A stretch of 64,000 bases of DNA, taken from WHSW01 sp033856255. GTDB lineage: Bacteria; Actinomycetota; Thermoleophilia; Solirubrobacterales; 70-9. Position numbers and translations under genes: made by a program. The DNA is taken from positions 124,001 through 188,000 of the forward strand of contig JAWVFH010000028.1 of assembly GCA_033856255.1 (NCBI GenBank), given 5' to 3'. Every line of letters starts with the position of its first letter. Positions within the stretch are counted from its first letter, which is position 1. Below, piece by piece: positions 23,743 to 30,640 of the stretch. A model generated the notes under the pieces. It did not search any database and was not told the DNA's origin. It was given only the letters and a program-made list of their open reading frames with translations.

Positions 23743-24945
23743 ATGCGCTTCTACGAGTACGAATCACGCCGGATCGTCGAGCGGGCCGGCATCCCGGTCA
23801 CCAAGTACGGCTTCTGCACCAGCGCCGACGAGGCTCGCAAGGCGGCCGAGGAGATCGGCGGGCCGACGGTGATCAAGTCGCAGGTGCTGACCGGGGGGCG
23901 GATGAAGGCCGGCGGCGTGAAGTTCGCCGACACGCCCGACGAGGCGGCCGAGCACGCGGCGGCGATCCTCGAGCTCGAGATCGGCGGCCACCTGCCGGTC
24001 GGCGTGCTCGTCGACCCGAAGGCCGAGATCGAGCAGGAGTACTACGCGGCGGTGCTCTGGGACGGCCGCGCGAAGCGCTCGATGATGCTGTTTTCCGACA
24101 TGGGCGGGATCGACATCGAGCAGGTCGCCGAGGAGCATCCCGACCACGTCGGCCGCGGCCACCTCTCCAACCTGCACCCGATCTCCGACTTCGAGGCGAA
24201 ACAGACCGTCGCCCGCTGCGGGATGACTGGGTCGGAGCTGAACAGGGCGACTCCCGTGCTCGCCAAGCTCGCCCGCCTACAGCGCGACTACGACATGACC
24301 CTGGCCGAGATCAACCCCCTGGCGCGGCTCGCCGACGGCTCCTTCGTCGCCCTCGACGCGCACTTGGAGATGGAGGACGAGGCGGTCGGCCGCCACAAGA
24401 AGATGCTGACCGAGATCGGCGTCGATCTCGAAGAACCGCGAGAGCTTTATGAGCCCTCAGCGTTCGAGCGCAACGTGAAGGCGATCGACGCCGCCGATCA
24501 TCGCGGCGTGATCCAGGGCAAGGACCACGGCTTCACCGGCAACCTCGGATTGGTGATCGGCGCCGGCGGCGGCTCGCTGACGCTCACGGACGCGGTCCGC
24601 AGCCAGGGCGGCAAGCCGGCCAACTACGCCGAGATCGGCGGCAACCCGTCGGTCGCGAAGTCGAAGGGCCTCGCGATGGAGGTGCTGAAGAAGGACGGAG
24701 TCGAGAAGATCGCGGTGATGATGTCGATCGTCTCCAACACCCGGGTCGACATCGTCGCCCGCGGCGTGATCAAGGCCTGCCTGGAGCTCGGCAAGGACCC
24801 GGCCGAGACGATCGCCGTCTTCCGCATCCCCGGTGCCTGGGAGGAGGAGGGCGCGAAGATCCTCTCCAAGTACGGGATCGAGTTCCGGGATCGCACCACC
24901 TCGATGTGGGATGCGGCGGGCGAGGCGGTCGCGAAGATCCAATGA
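23743..24945 (+). CDS. sucC: Succinyl-CoA synthetase-like beta subunit (ATP-grasp CoA ligase)
   Basis: 400 residues with an N-terminal ATP-grasp domain (RRIVERAGIPVTKYGF, GGPTVIKSQVLTGGRMKAGG, AEINPLARLADGSFVALDAH) and a C-terminal CoA-ligase lobe (GLVIGAGGGSLTLTDAV, YAEIGGNPSVAKSKGLAMEV, FRIPGAWEEEGAKIL). Length is slightly above a typical SucC and the N-terminus begins FYEYES rather than the common HEYQ, so a malate-CoA ligase or another dicarboxylate ligase is a live alternative given the malyl-CoA lyase 4 kb away. ATGA overlap with sucD. Confidence 0.86.
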   Translation: MRFYEYESRRIVERAGIPVTKYGFCTSADEARKAAEEIGGPTVIKSQVLTGGRMKAGGVKFADTPDEAAEHAAAILELEIGGHLPVGVLVDPKAEIEQEYYAAVLWDGRAKRSMMLFSDMGGIDIEQVAEEHPDHVGRGHLSNLHPISDFEAKQTVARCGMTGSELNRATPVLAKLARLQRDYDMTLAEINPLARLADGSFVALDAHLEMEDEAVGRHKKMLTEIGVDLEEPRELYEPSAFERNVKAIDAADHRGVIQGKDHGFTGNLGLVIGAGGGSLTLTDAVRSQGGKPANYAEIGGNPSVAKSKGLAMEVLKKDGVEKIAVMMSIVSNTRVDIVARGVIKACLELGKDPAETIAVFRIPGAWEEEGAKILSKYGIEFRDRTTSMWDAAGEAVAKIQ

Positions 24946-25853
24946 GCATCCTGCTCCACGAGGACTTCACCTTCATCGTCCAGGGGATCACGGGGCGCGA
25001 AGCCGTGAACCTGACTCGGGAGTGCCTCGACTACGGCTCGAAGATCGTCGGCGGCGTCACCCCGGGCCGCAAGGGCCGCGAGGTCCACGGGGTGCCGGTC
25101 TTCGACACCGTCGAGCAGGCGGTCGAGCACAACGGCTCGCCGCCAGACGGCGCCGTCGCCACCGTCCCCCCCGCGTTCACCAAGGACGCCGTCTTCGAGG
25201 CGATCGAGAACGGCATCAAGCTGATCGTCGTCGTCACCGAGCGCATCCCGCGCCGCGACGTCGCGGAGATGGTCGAGCTCGCCAACGAGCGCGGCGCCCG
25301 GATCATCGGCCCGAACTGCCTCGGCGTCATCGCCCCCGGCGTCGCGAAGATGGGCGGCATCGGCGGGCCCGCGAAGGACGCCAAGAAGGCCTACGAGCCC
25401 GGCCGCGTGGGCGTGATGTCGCGCTCGGGCGGGATGACGACGGAGATCTCCTCCTCGTTGACCGCCGCCGGCCTTGGCGTCTCGACCGCCGTCTCGATCG
25501 GCGGCGACGCGATCATCGGGTCGACCTACGCCGAGTTGATGCCGCTGTTCGAGGCCGACGAGCAGACCGAGGCGATCGTGATCTACACCGAGCCCGGCGG
25601 GCGGATGGAGGCCGAGCTGGTCGACTGGCGCGAGGCCAACAACTCACGGCTGCCGATCGTCGCCTTCATGGCGGGCAAGTTCATGGACGACGAGGAGATG
25701 CAGGGGATGAGCTTCGGCCACGCCGGCACGATCGTCGAGGGCAAGGAGGACTCGGCGACGGAGAAGATCGCCCGCCTCGAGGCCGCCGGGATCCCGGTCG
25801 TCGAGCGGATCCACGAGATCCCCGACGTGGTGAAGGAAAAGCTGAATGGCTGA
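24942..25853 (+). CDS. sucD: Succinyl-CoA synthetase-like alpha subunit
   Basis: 303 residues: CoA-binding Rossmann part FIVQGITGREAVNLTRECLD, VGGVTPGRKGREVHGVPVFD, then VVTERIPRRDVAEMVELANE and the phosphohistidine loop QGMSFGHAGTIVEG with His260 as the phospho-acceptor. Full length. Starts at an ATG that overlaps the sucC stop (ATGA), and its own end is overlapped by 8 bases by the ferredoxin gene, so all three are one translational unit. Expected reaction: succinate (or malate) plus ATP/GTP and CoA to the CoA ester. Confidence 0.9.
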   Translation: MSILLHEDFTFIVQGITGREAVNLTRECLDYGSKIVGGVTPGRKGREVHGVPVFDTVEQAVEHNGSPPDGAVATVPPAFTKDAVFEAIENGIKLIVVVTERIPRRDVAEMVELANERGARIIGPNCLGVIAPGVAKMGGIGGPAKDAKKAYEPGRVGVMSRSGGMTTEISSSLTAAGLGVSTAVSIGGDAIIGSTYAELMPLFEADEQTEAIVIYTEPGGRMEAELVDWREANNSRLPIVAFMAGKFMDDEEMQGMSFGHAGTIVEGKEDSATEKIARLEAAGIPVVERIHEIPDVVKEKLNG

Positions 25854-26091
25854 CGCCGACGGAACCTTCATCGAGGTCGACGTCTCCGGCGAGGCGGCCA
25901 CCGACCCCGAGATCGCGAAGAAGCTCGAGGAGGTCTGCCCGGTCGACATCTTCAAGGCCGGCGCCGGCGGTACCGAGATCGTGCGCGGCAACCTCGACGA
26001 GTGCGTCCTCTGCGAGCTCTGCCTCGACGCTGCCCCCGCGGGCACGGTCGTCGTCCGCAAGCTCTACGACGGCACCGAGCTGCGCCGCTAG
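25846..26091 (+). CDS. Single-cluster ferredoxin-like protein
   Basis: 81 residues. Four Cys: EVCPVDIF in the first half and ECVLCELCLDAAP in the second, that is C-P plus CxxCxxC, enough to bind one [4Fe-4S] cluster in the FixX/half-ferredoxin order. The second C-P of classical dicluster ferredoxins is replaced by Ala-Ala-Pro. Overlaps sucD by 8 bases, so it is almost certainly co-translated. Why a CoA-ligase operon carries an iron-sulfur protein is unexplained; a 2-oxoacid:ferredoxin oxidoreductase partner elsewhere is one idea. Confidence 0.85.
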   Translation: MADADGTFIEVDVSGEAATDPEIAKKLEEVCPVDIFKAGAGGTEIVRGNLDECVLCELCLDAAPAGTVVVRKLYDGTELRR

Positions 26092-26133
26092 AACGTTCGG
26101 CCGCCCGGATTGCAACGACCGCCAACCGCCGTT

Positions 26134-27348
26134 ATGCTCGCCAACGTGAGCTTTAGGTGGGGAGCTGCAAGAGGGATCGTCGCAGGCGGTTTCGTGGCGA
26201 CGGCGCTGCTCGCCTTCGCCCTCTTCGCCGCCCGGGCACAGGCCGCGCCGCCGATCTTCGAGTCGAACGTCGGCGCGCCGATCACGACACCGCCCCCGCC
26301 TGGAGGCATCACCGATGCTGACGACGCTGCGACCACGATCCCGATGGGGACCTTCTCGTTCCCGTTCTACGGCGTCACCCACACCGGCCCGGAGACCTTC
26401 GGGGTCTCCTCCAACGGCCTGATCCAGTTCGGCCCCGGCAACCCCAGCAACAACCCGGACGGCAACGATGCGCGCCTGGGCGCCCCGAAGATCGCCGCCC
26501 TGTGGGCGGACTTCAACCCCAAGGTCGTGCCTCCACCGGACGGCCTCGGTGATGGCGGCACGGTCTCGGAGAACACCTTCAACGACGACGGCGATGCGGC
26601 GATCGATCGCGTCGTCTTCACCTGGGACTCGGTCTTCTTCGGCTGTGAGAAGAGCACGACGTGTCGCGGCCGGGTCCAGGTGCAGCTGCTCGAGAGCGGC
26701 CGGATCATCTTCGGCTACGACGGTGTGCTGACCAACCAGGCGATCGACGACTTCGGGGGGTTCCCCGGGCTGATGCCGGTGATCGCCAAGGGTGGGTTCA
26801 CGCAGCCGCCAGGCCCCGTAATCGAGCCGCCGGGACTCGATTTCTCCGAGGCGGTCCCGTTCACCGGCGGCGACCTGATCTTCGAGCATTTCACCGGCTC
26901 GCCCGTGCACTTCGACCTCGATCAGAGCAACCTGATCTTCGACCCGAACGGCGCCGGTGCCTACAACGTCACTAGCCCGGTCGACATCTCGGTGGCGACG
27001 ACCGCGAGCCCGGCCAAGGTGAAGGTCGGCAAGAAGGCCACGTTTACGTCGGTGGTCACGAACGGTGGCTCGGTCGCGGCGAACAACATCCTGCTCAAGG
27101 ACACGCTGCCCGGCTTTGCCAAGGTGAAGTCGGCGGCCGGCTGCACCGGCAAGACGAGTCCGGTCGGCTGCGTGATCGGAACCTTGGCGCCGGGCGCGTC
27201 GGCGACGATCAAGATCGCCGCGAAGTTGAAGGAGACCGGGACCGTCTTCAACCGCGTCGACGTCTCGACCACGACCCCGGGCGACGGCCACTCCAACAAC
27301 CTGACCGAGGTGCCGGTCATCGTGAAGAGCAAGGGCAAGGGCAAGTGA
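26134..27348 (+). CDS. Secreted protein with NIDO-like and DUF11 domains
   Basis: About 404 residues. Signal peptide (GIVAGGFVATALLAFALFAA, then QAAPP). The next block has VSSNGLIQFGPG and GAPKIAALWADFNP, the pattern of nidogen-like (NIDO) extracellular domains. The C-terminal 110 residues match DUF11: VDISVATTASPAKVKVGKKA, VTNGGSVAANNILLKDTLPG, GTLAPGASATIKI. Ends in a Lys-rich tail. ATG chosen; a GTG 12 bases in also works. Likely a surface or matrix-binding protein. GTGA overlap with the next gene. Confidence 0.85.
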   Translation: MLANVSFRWGAARGIVAGGFVATALLAFALFAARAQAAPPIFESNVGAPITTPPPPGGITDADDAATTIPMGTFSFPFYGVTHTGPETFGVSSNGLIQFGPGNPSNNPDGNDARLGAPKIAALWADFNPKVVPPPDGLGDGGTVSENTFNDDGDAAIDRVVFTWDSVFFGCEKSTTCRGRVQVQLLESGRIIFGYDGVLTNQAIDDFGGFPGLMPVIAKGGFTQPPGPVIEPPGLDFSEAVPFTGGDLIFEHFTGSPVHFDLDQSNLIFDPNGAGAYNVTSPVDISVATTASPAKVKVGKKATFTSVVTNGGSVAANNILLKDTLPGFAKVKSAAGCTGKTSPVGCVIGTLAPGASATIKIAAKLKETGTVFNRVDVSTTTPGDGHSNNLTEVPVIVKSKGKGK

Positions 27349-27851
27349 GCGGCGACCGCTCCCGCCGCCCGTCGCCGGCCATGCTCGTCGCCTGTATCGC
27401 GCTCGTGCTCGCGCTCGGCGGCAGCGCCTGGGCCGCTGGCAACAAGGCCACGATCGGCACCTCGGCGCTGAAGACGGGAGCCGTGACAACGGCGAAGCTG
27501 GCCGACGGCTCGGTTACCAGGGCGAAGCTCGCCTCCAAGACGCTCAGTTGCCCGCCGGCCACGATCGCTGTCGGACCCGCGTGCGTGGAGGCGGACCTGC
27601 ACGCGGCACTCGGGCAGTCCGCGGCGATCGCCGAATGCGCAGCGCAGGGCCGCCGCCTGCCCTTCGTCAACGAGCTGCTCGCCGTGCATTCGCTCGGCAT
27701 CGGCCTCGGGGATCCCGAGCTCGTCGCCGACGACCGCGTCGGTGGAAACCGGCGCGAGCAGAGCGTGCTGACGACCGACGGCCGGACCGCGTACACGGAA
27801 ACGCTGGATACCGCCCGGCGCTATCGCTGCGTCGCGGGCCCCACGCCGTAA
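27345..27851 (+). CDS. Small secreted protein with short repeats
   Basis: 168 residues. Signal-anchor SPAMLVACIALVLALGGSAWAA, then degenerate repeats SALKTGAVTTAKLADGSVTR and AKLASKTL, a motif class very common in Solirubrobacter-type secreted proteins and reminiscent of fibre or tail repeats. A Cys-rich C-terminal part (CPPATIAVGPACVEAD, AIAECAAQGRRLPFVNELLA) resembles a small sugar/ligand-binding fold. GTG start overlapping the upstream stop (GTGA). Function unknown. Confidence 0.8.
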   Translation: MSGDRSRRPSPAMLVACIALVLALGGSAWAAGNKATIGTSALKTGAVTTAKLADGSVTRAKLASKTLSCPPATIAVGPACVEADLHAALGQSAAIAECAAQGRRLPFVNELLAVHSLGIGLGDPELVADDRVGGNRREQSVLTTDGRTAYTETLDTARRYRCVAGPTP

Positions 27852-27883
27852 CGGCGAACTCTGGACATCGATTCCGGCGCGCG

Positions 27884-28300
27884 GTGGTCGGCCTCGCCCT
27901 GGCGCTGGTCGCGATGGCCGCGGCTGCTGACGCGAAGCCGAAGCCGCCCCCGAAGCCGCCGCCGCCGAGGCTAACGCTGCTGACCGGTACCGAGCAGGGC
28001 GTCCTGCGGCGCGACGAGATCAAGCTCCAGGTCGACGCCAAGCGGGCGAAGAAGGTCACGGTCAGCGCGCGCTTCGTGGTCGAGGGCTACCCGGAGGATT
28101 ACCCGTTCGACCTCGGGCCGCAGCGCAAAGGGATCGATGACGGCGACGCGGTGATCCACTTCGGCCTCAGCGCCCGCCAGCACGAGGTCCTCGACTTCGC
28201 GATCAAGAGCTGTCACGGGGCGAGCCTCGCCTTCACGGCCAAGACGGAGAAGCGGACCGCCACGCTGCAGGCGGGGCTGAGGATGCCGAGCGACTGCTGA
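27884..28300 (+). CDS. Small secreted protein, start uncertain
   Basis: About 138 residues. Ala-rich hydrophobic segment VVGLALALVAMAAAADA, a KPKPPPKPPPPR linker, then a strand-rich domain ending with a lone Cys pair (SCHGASLAFTAK, PSDC). The GTG used here leaves no basic n-region ahead of the signal, which is unusual. A CTG at 27827 would add MRRGPHAVTANSGHRFRRA and give a more normal signal, but lies inside the upstream gene. Function unknown. Confidence 0.7.
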   Translation: MVGLALALVAMAAAADAKPKPPPKPPPPRLTLLTGTEQGVLRRDEIKLQVDAKRAKKVTVSARFVVEGYPEDYPFDLGPQRKGIDDGDAVIHFGLSARQHEVLDFAIKSCHGASLAFTAKTEKRTATLQAGLRMPSDC

Positions 28301-28311
28301 GCGCCGCGCGC

Positions 28312-28339
28312 GCGGCGGCGGCCCGCAGGCCGCCGCCGC
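28312..28339. terminator. Strong GC hairpin between convergent genes
   Basis: Perfect 12-bp stem (GCGGCGGCGGCC with GGCCGCCGCCGC) and a 4-base CGCA loop, between the stops of two convergent secreted-protein genes. No T-run. Best read as a bidirectional terminator, though stem-only hairpins can also stabilise 3' ends. Confidence 0.6.
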
Positions 28340-28363
28340 TGACGCTCGCGCTCTACCGGCGAC

Positions 28364-28930
28364 CTACGCCTGGTCGATGCACAGGACGACGACGCTGAAG
28401 TTGTCGTTCTGGGCGTTCTTGTTGATTCTCGCGCGCCAGGCGTTCGTGCCGCCCGGGGTCGGGAAGCTCTCCACCATCGTCGAGGTCGGGTTGACGTTCG
28501 CCGGCCCGCCCGAGAGCAGGACGTCGCCCGGGTCGCAGGCCTCGTCGATGTAGAACGTGCCGTCGCCGAGCGCGGTCCCGGCGCCGAGCGCCGATTCGGC
28601 CTTGTAGACCGAGCTGGAGAGGAAGGACGCCGCTCCGCGGCCCTGCAGGTTCGCCGAGTCCGGAACCTGGCCGAGCGTGGTCTCGTCGACGTCGTCGCCG
28701 GTCAGGCTCGCGTCCGCGATGTCGGTGCCGGTGAGCGACCCATCGATCACATCGTCGGTCGAGACGGCCTTGCCGTCCTTGAGGTCGATGCTCTTCAGCG
28801 AGTTGTCCTTGACGGTCTTCGACTTGACGCTGTCGGGCGCCAGCGACGAAGCCGCGAATGCGGTCCCGCCGGCGACGACCAGGAAGACCGCGAGGGTCGA
28901 CATGACGTTTGCGTAACTGCGCTTGAACAT
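28364..28930 (-). CDS. Small secreted protein with degenerate repeats
   Basis: 188 residues: basic start, signal MSTLAVFLVVAGGTAFAASS, then a repeat-like series DSVKSKTVKDNSLKSIDLKD, then KAVSTDDVIDGSLTGTDIAD, then ASLTGDDVDETTLGQV, giving alternating D-x-I/V-x-D-x-S/T steps as in fibre-type proteins. The C-terminal half is a compact domain with one Cys pair (DEACDPGD, VVVLCIDQA). The start is set by a perfect GGAGG 8 bases upstream; an ATG 15 bases further up is unlikely. Confidence 0.85.
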   Translation of the reverse strand: MFKRSYANVMSTLAVFLVVAGGTAFAASSLAPDSVKSKTVKDNSLKSIDLKDGKAVSTDDVIDGSLTGTDIADASLTGDDVDETTLGQVPDSANLQGRGAASFLSSSVYKAESALGAGTALGDGTFYIDEACDPGDVLLSGGPANVNPTSTMVESFPTPGGTNAWRARINKNAQNDNFSVVVLCIDQA

Positions 28931-29060
28931 TTCTTGTGCCTCCATGAGGTCGGGTTCGATTGCACCCCGATCGTCGGCCAGCGCAGGCGCCGCGAACAGA
29001 CACCCAAGGGCTGGACCTCCTCACCCCCCTCGCCGGCCGCGCGGCAGACTGTGCGGTTCC

Positions 29061-30515
29061 GTGAACCTGATCTCGGATCTGCTGGAGAACTTCCCCGCCT
29101 CGAAGCCGGCGCTGCTGGCGCTCGACCGCGACGGGGGACGGCGGGTCTGGCACTTCGGCGAGCTGATCGCGATGTCGGCCGGGCTCTCGGGCGCCTTCGC
29201 CGCCCGGGGCGTGAAGCGCGGCGACGTGGTCATGACCCTCGTCGGCAACCGGGTCGAGTGGGTCCTCAGCATGCTCGCCTGCTGGCGGATGGGCGCCGTC
29301 GCCCTGCCCTGCAGCACGCAGCTGCGCCGCCACGACGTCGAGCTGCGGACGGCCGCCTCCAACCCGGCCCTCTGCGTCGGCGAGGAGGATTTGCTCGGCG
29401 AGCTCCCCGACGGGATCCCGTACATGACGCTGGCCGAGGTGAACGCGGCGCTCGACGAGGACGAAGCCCAGGAGGCGCCGGTCGGGAAGGCCGACCTCGG
29501 ACCGGAGGAGCCGGCGCTGATCGTCTTCACCTCCGGGACCACGGGCGAGCCGCGGGCGGCGCTGCACGCGCAGCGCTACCTGCCGGGCCAGCGCGCGCAG
29601 GCCGTGCATTGGCTCGGGGCCCGCCCCGGCGAGCTCGTCTGGTGCACGACCGCGACCGGCTGGTCGAAGTCGGCGCGAAACGTCTTCCTCGCACCCTGGC
29701 TCTGCGGGGCGGCGGCGATGATCGTCGACGGCCGCTTCGACGCCGCCGAGCGCCTCGGGCTGATCGATCGCGAGGGCGTCAACGTGGTCTGCCAGGCACC
29801 CACCGAGTACCGGGTCCTGGCCAGGCGCTCGCAGCTGCGGCCGCTGCCTTCGGTCCGCCGCATGGTCTCGGCCGGCGAGGCGCTCAACCCGGAGGTGATC
29901 GGGGCCTGGAAGGCGGCGGCCGGGCTGACGATCGCCGACGGCTACGGGCAGACCGAGACCGGCCATCTGATCGGCAACCACGACGACGCCGAGGTCCGCG
30001 CCGGCTCGATGGGCAAGCCGCTGCCCGGGCTCGAGCTGCGAATCGTCGACGAGGTGCTCGAGGTCCGCACCGAGACCTGCCCGACCTTCTTCAGCCGCTA
30101 CCTCGGCGCGGAGCCGTTCGCCGGCGAGTGGTGGCCAACCGGCGACATCGTCCGCGAGGACGGCGACGGCTACCTCTGGCACCAGGGTCGCGACGACGAC
30201 CTGATCTCATCGGCCGGTTACCGGATCGGGCCCTACGAGGTCGAGTCGGCGCTGCTCAGCCATCCGGCCGTCGCCGAGGCCGCCGCGGTCGCGGCCCCTG
30301 ACGCCGAGCGCGGCTCGGTCGTGCGCGCGATCGTCGTCCTCCGCGAGGGCGAGCCCTCCGACGAGCTCGCGCGCGAGCTGCAGGAGCACGTCAAGGCGAC
30401 CACCGCCCCCTACAAGTACCCGCGGATCGTCGAGTTCGCCGACGAGCTGCCGAAGACGGCGAGCGGCAAGATCAAGCGCGCCGAGCTGCGCGCCGGGATT
30501 GAGCCTGGCCGCTGA
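29061..30515 (+). CDS. Acyl-CoA synthetase (ANL superfamily)
   Basis: 484 residues, adenylate-forming. Core motifs: LIVFTSGTTGEPRAALHAQR (phosphate loop), ADGYGQTETGHLIGN, WWPTGDIVREDGDGYLWHQG and the C-terminal catalytic Lys470 in PKTASGKIKR. Domain order and length fit medium-chain or benzoate-type acyl-CoA synthetases. The substrate cannot be read. GTG start without a clear Shine-Dalgarno. Divergent from the upstream secreted-protein gene. Confidence 0.93.
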   Translation: MNLISDLLENFPASKPALLALDRDGGRRVWHFGELIAMSAGLSGAFAARGVKRGDVVMTLVGNRVEWVLSMLACWRMGAVALPCSTQLRRHDVELRTAASNPALCVGEEDLLGELPDGIPYMTLAEVNAALDEDEAQEAPVGKADLGPEEPALIVFTSGTTGEPRAALHAQRYLPGQRAQAVHWLGARPGELVWCTTATGWSKSARNVFLAPWLCGAAAMIVDGRFDAAERLGLIDREGVNVVCQAPTEYRVLARRSQLRPLPSVRRMVSAGEALNPEVIGAWKAAAGLTIADGYGQTETGHLIGNHDDAEVRAGSMGKPLPGLELRIVDEVLEVRTETCPTFFSRYLGAEPFAGEWWPTGDIVREDGDGYLWHQGRDDDLISSAGYRIGPYEVESALLSHPAVAEAAAVAAPDAERGSVVRAIVVLREGEPSDELARELQEHVKATTAPYKYPRIVEFADELPKTASGKIKRAELRAGIEPGR

Positions 30516-30640
30516 GGTCTGGACGACAGGATCCGGGCTGTCGCCTACCGGAACGCGTGAGCATCCCCCGATCGGCGGACCTTTGCGTCGGAGAGGGCGA
30601 TTGTGTTCACCCTCGTGGCAAGCGCTGTCGATGGCAGGGC

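Noticed and set aside
30530..30640. Sequence upstream of the GGDEF-EAL gene with GACGCAAAGG and CCGGTAGGC on the minus strand, resembling parts of a c-di-GMP-I (GEMM) riboswitch.
   Set aside because: It points away from the c-di-GMP gene, toward the 3' end of an oppositely oriented gene, and the GGGCAAACC core and the P2 hairpin do not match. A covariance-model search would settle it.
30557..30640. Upstream GTG giving a 28-residue longer GGDEF-EAL protein.
   Set aside because: The added stretch (Cys- and Arg-rich) looks non-coding and the first membrane segment follows directly after the later GTG.
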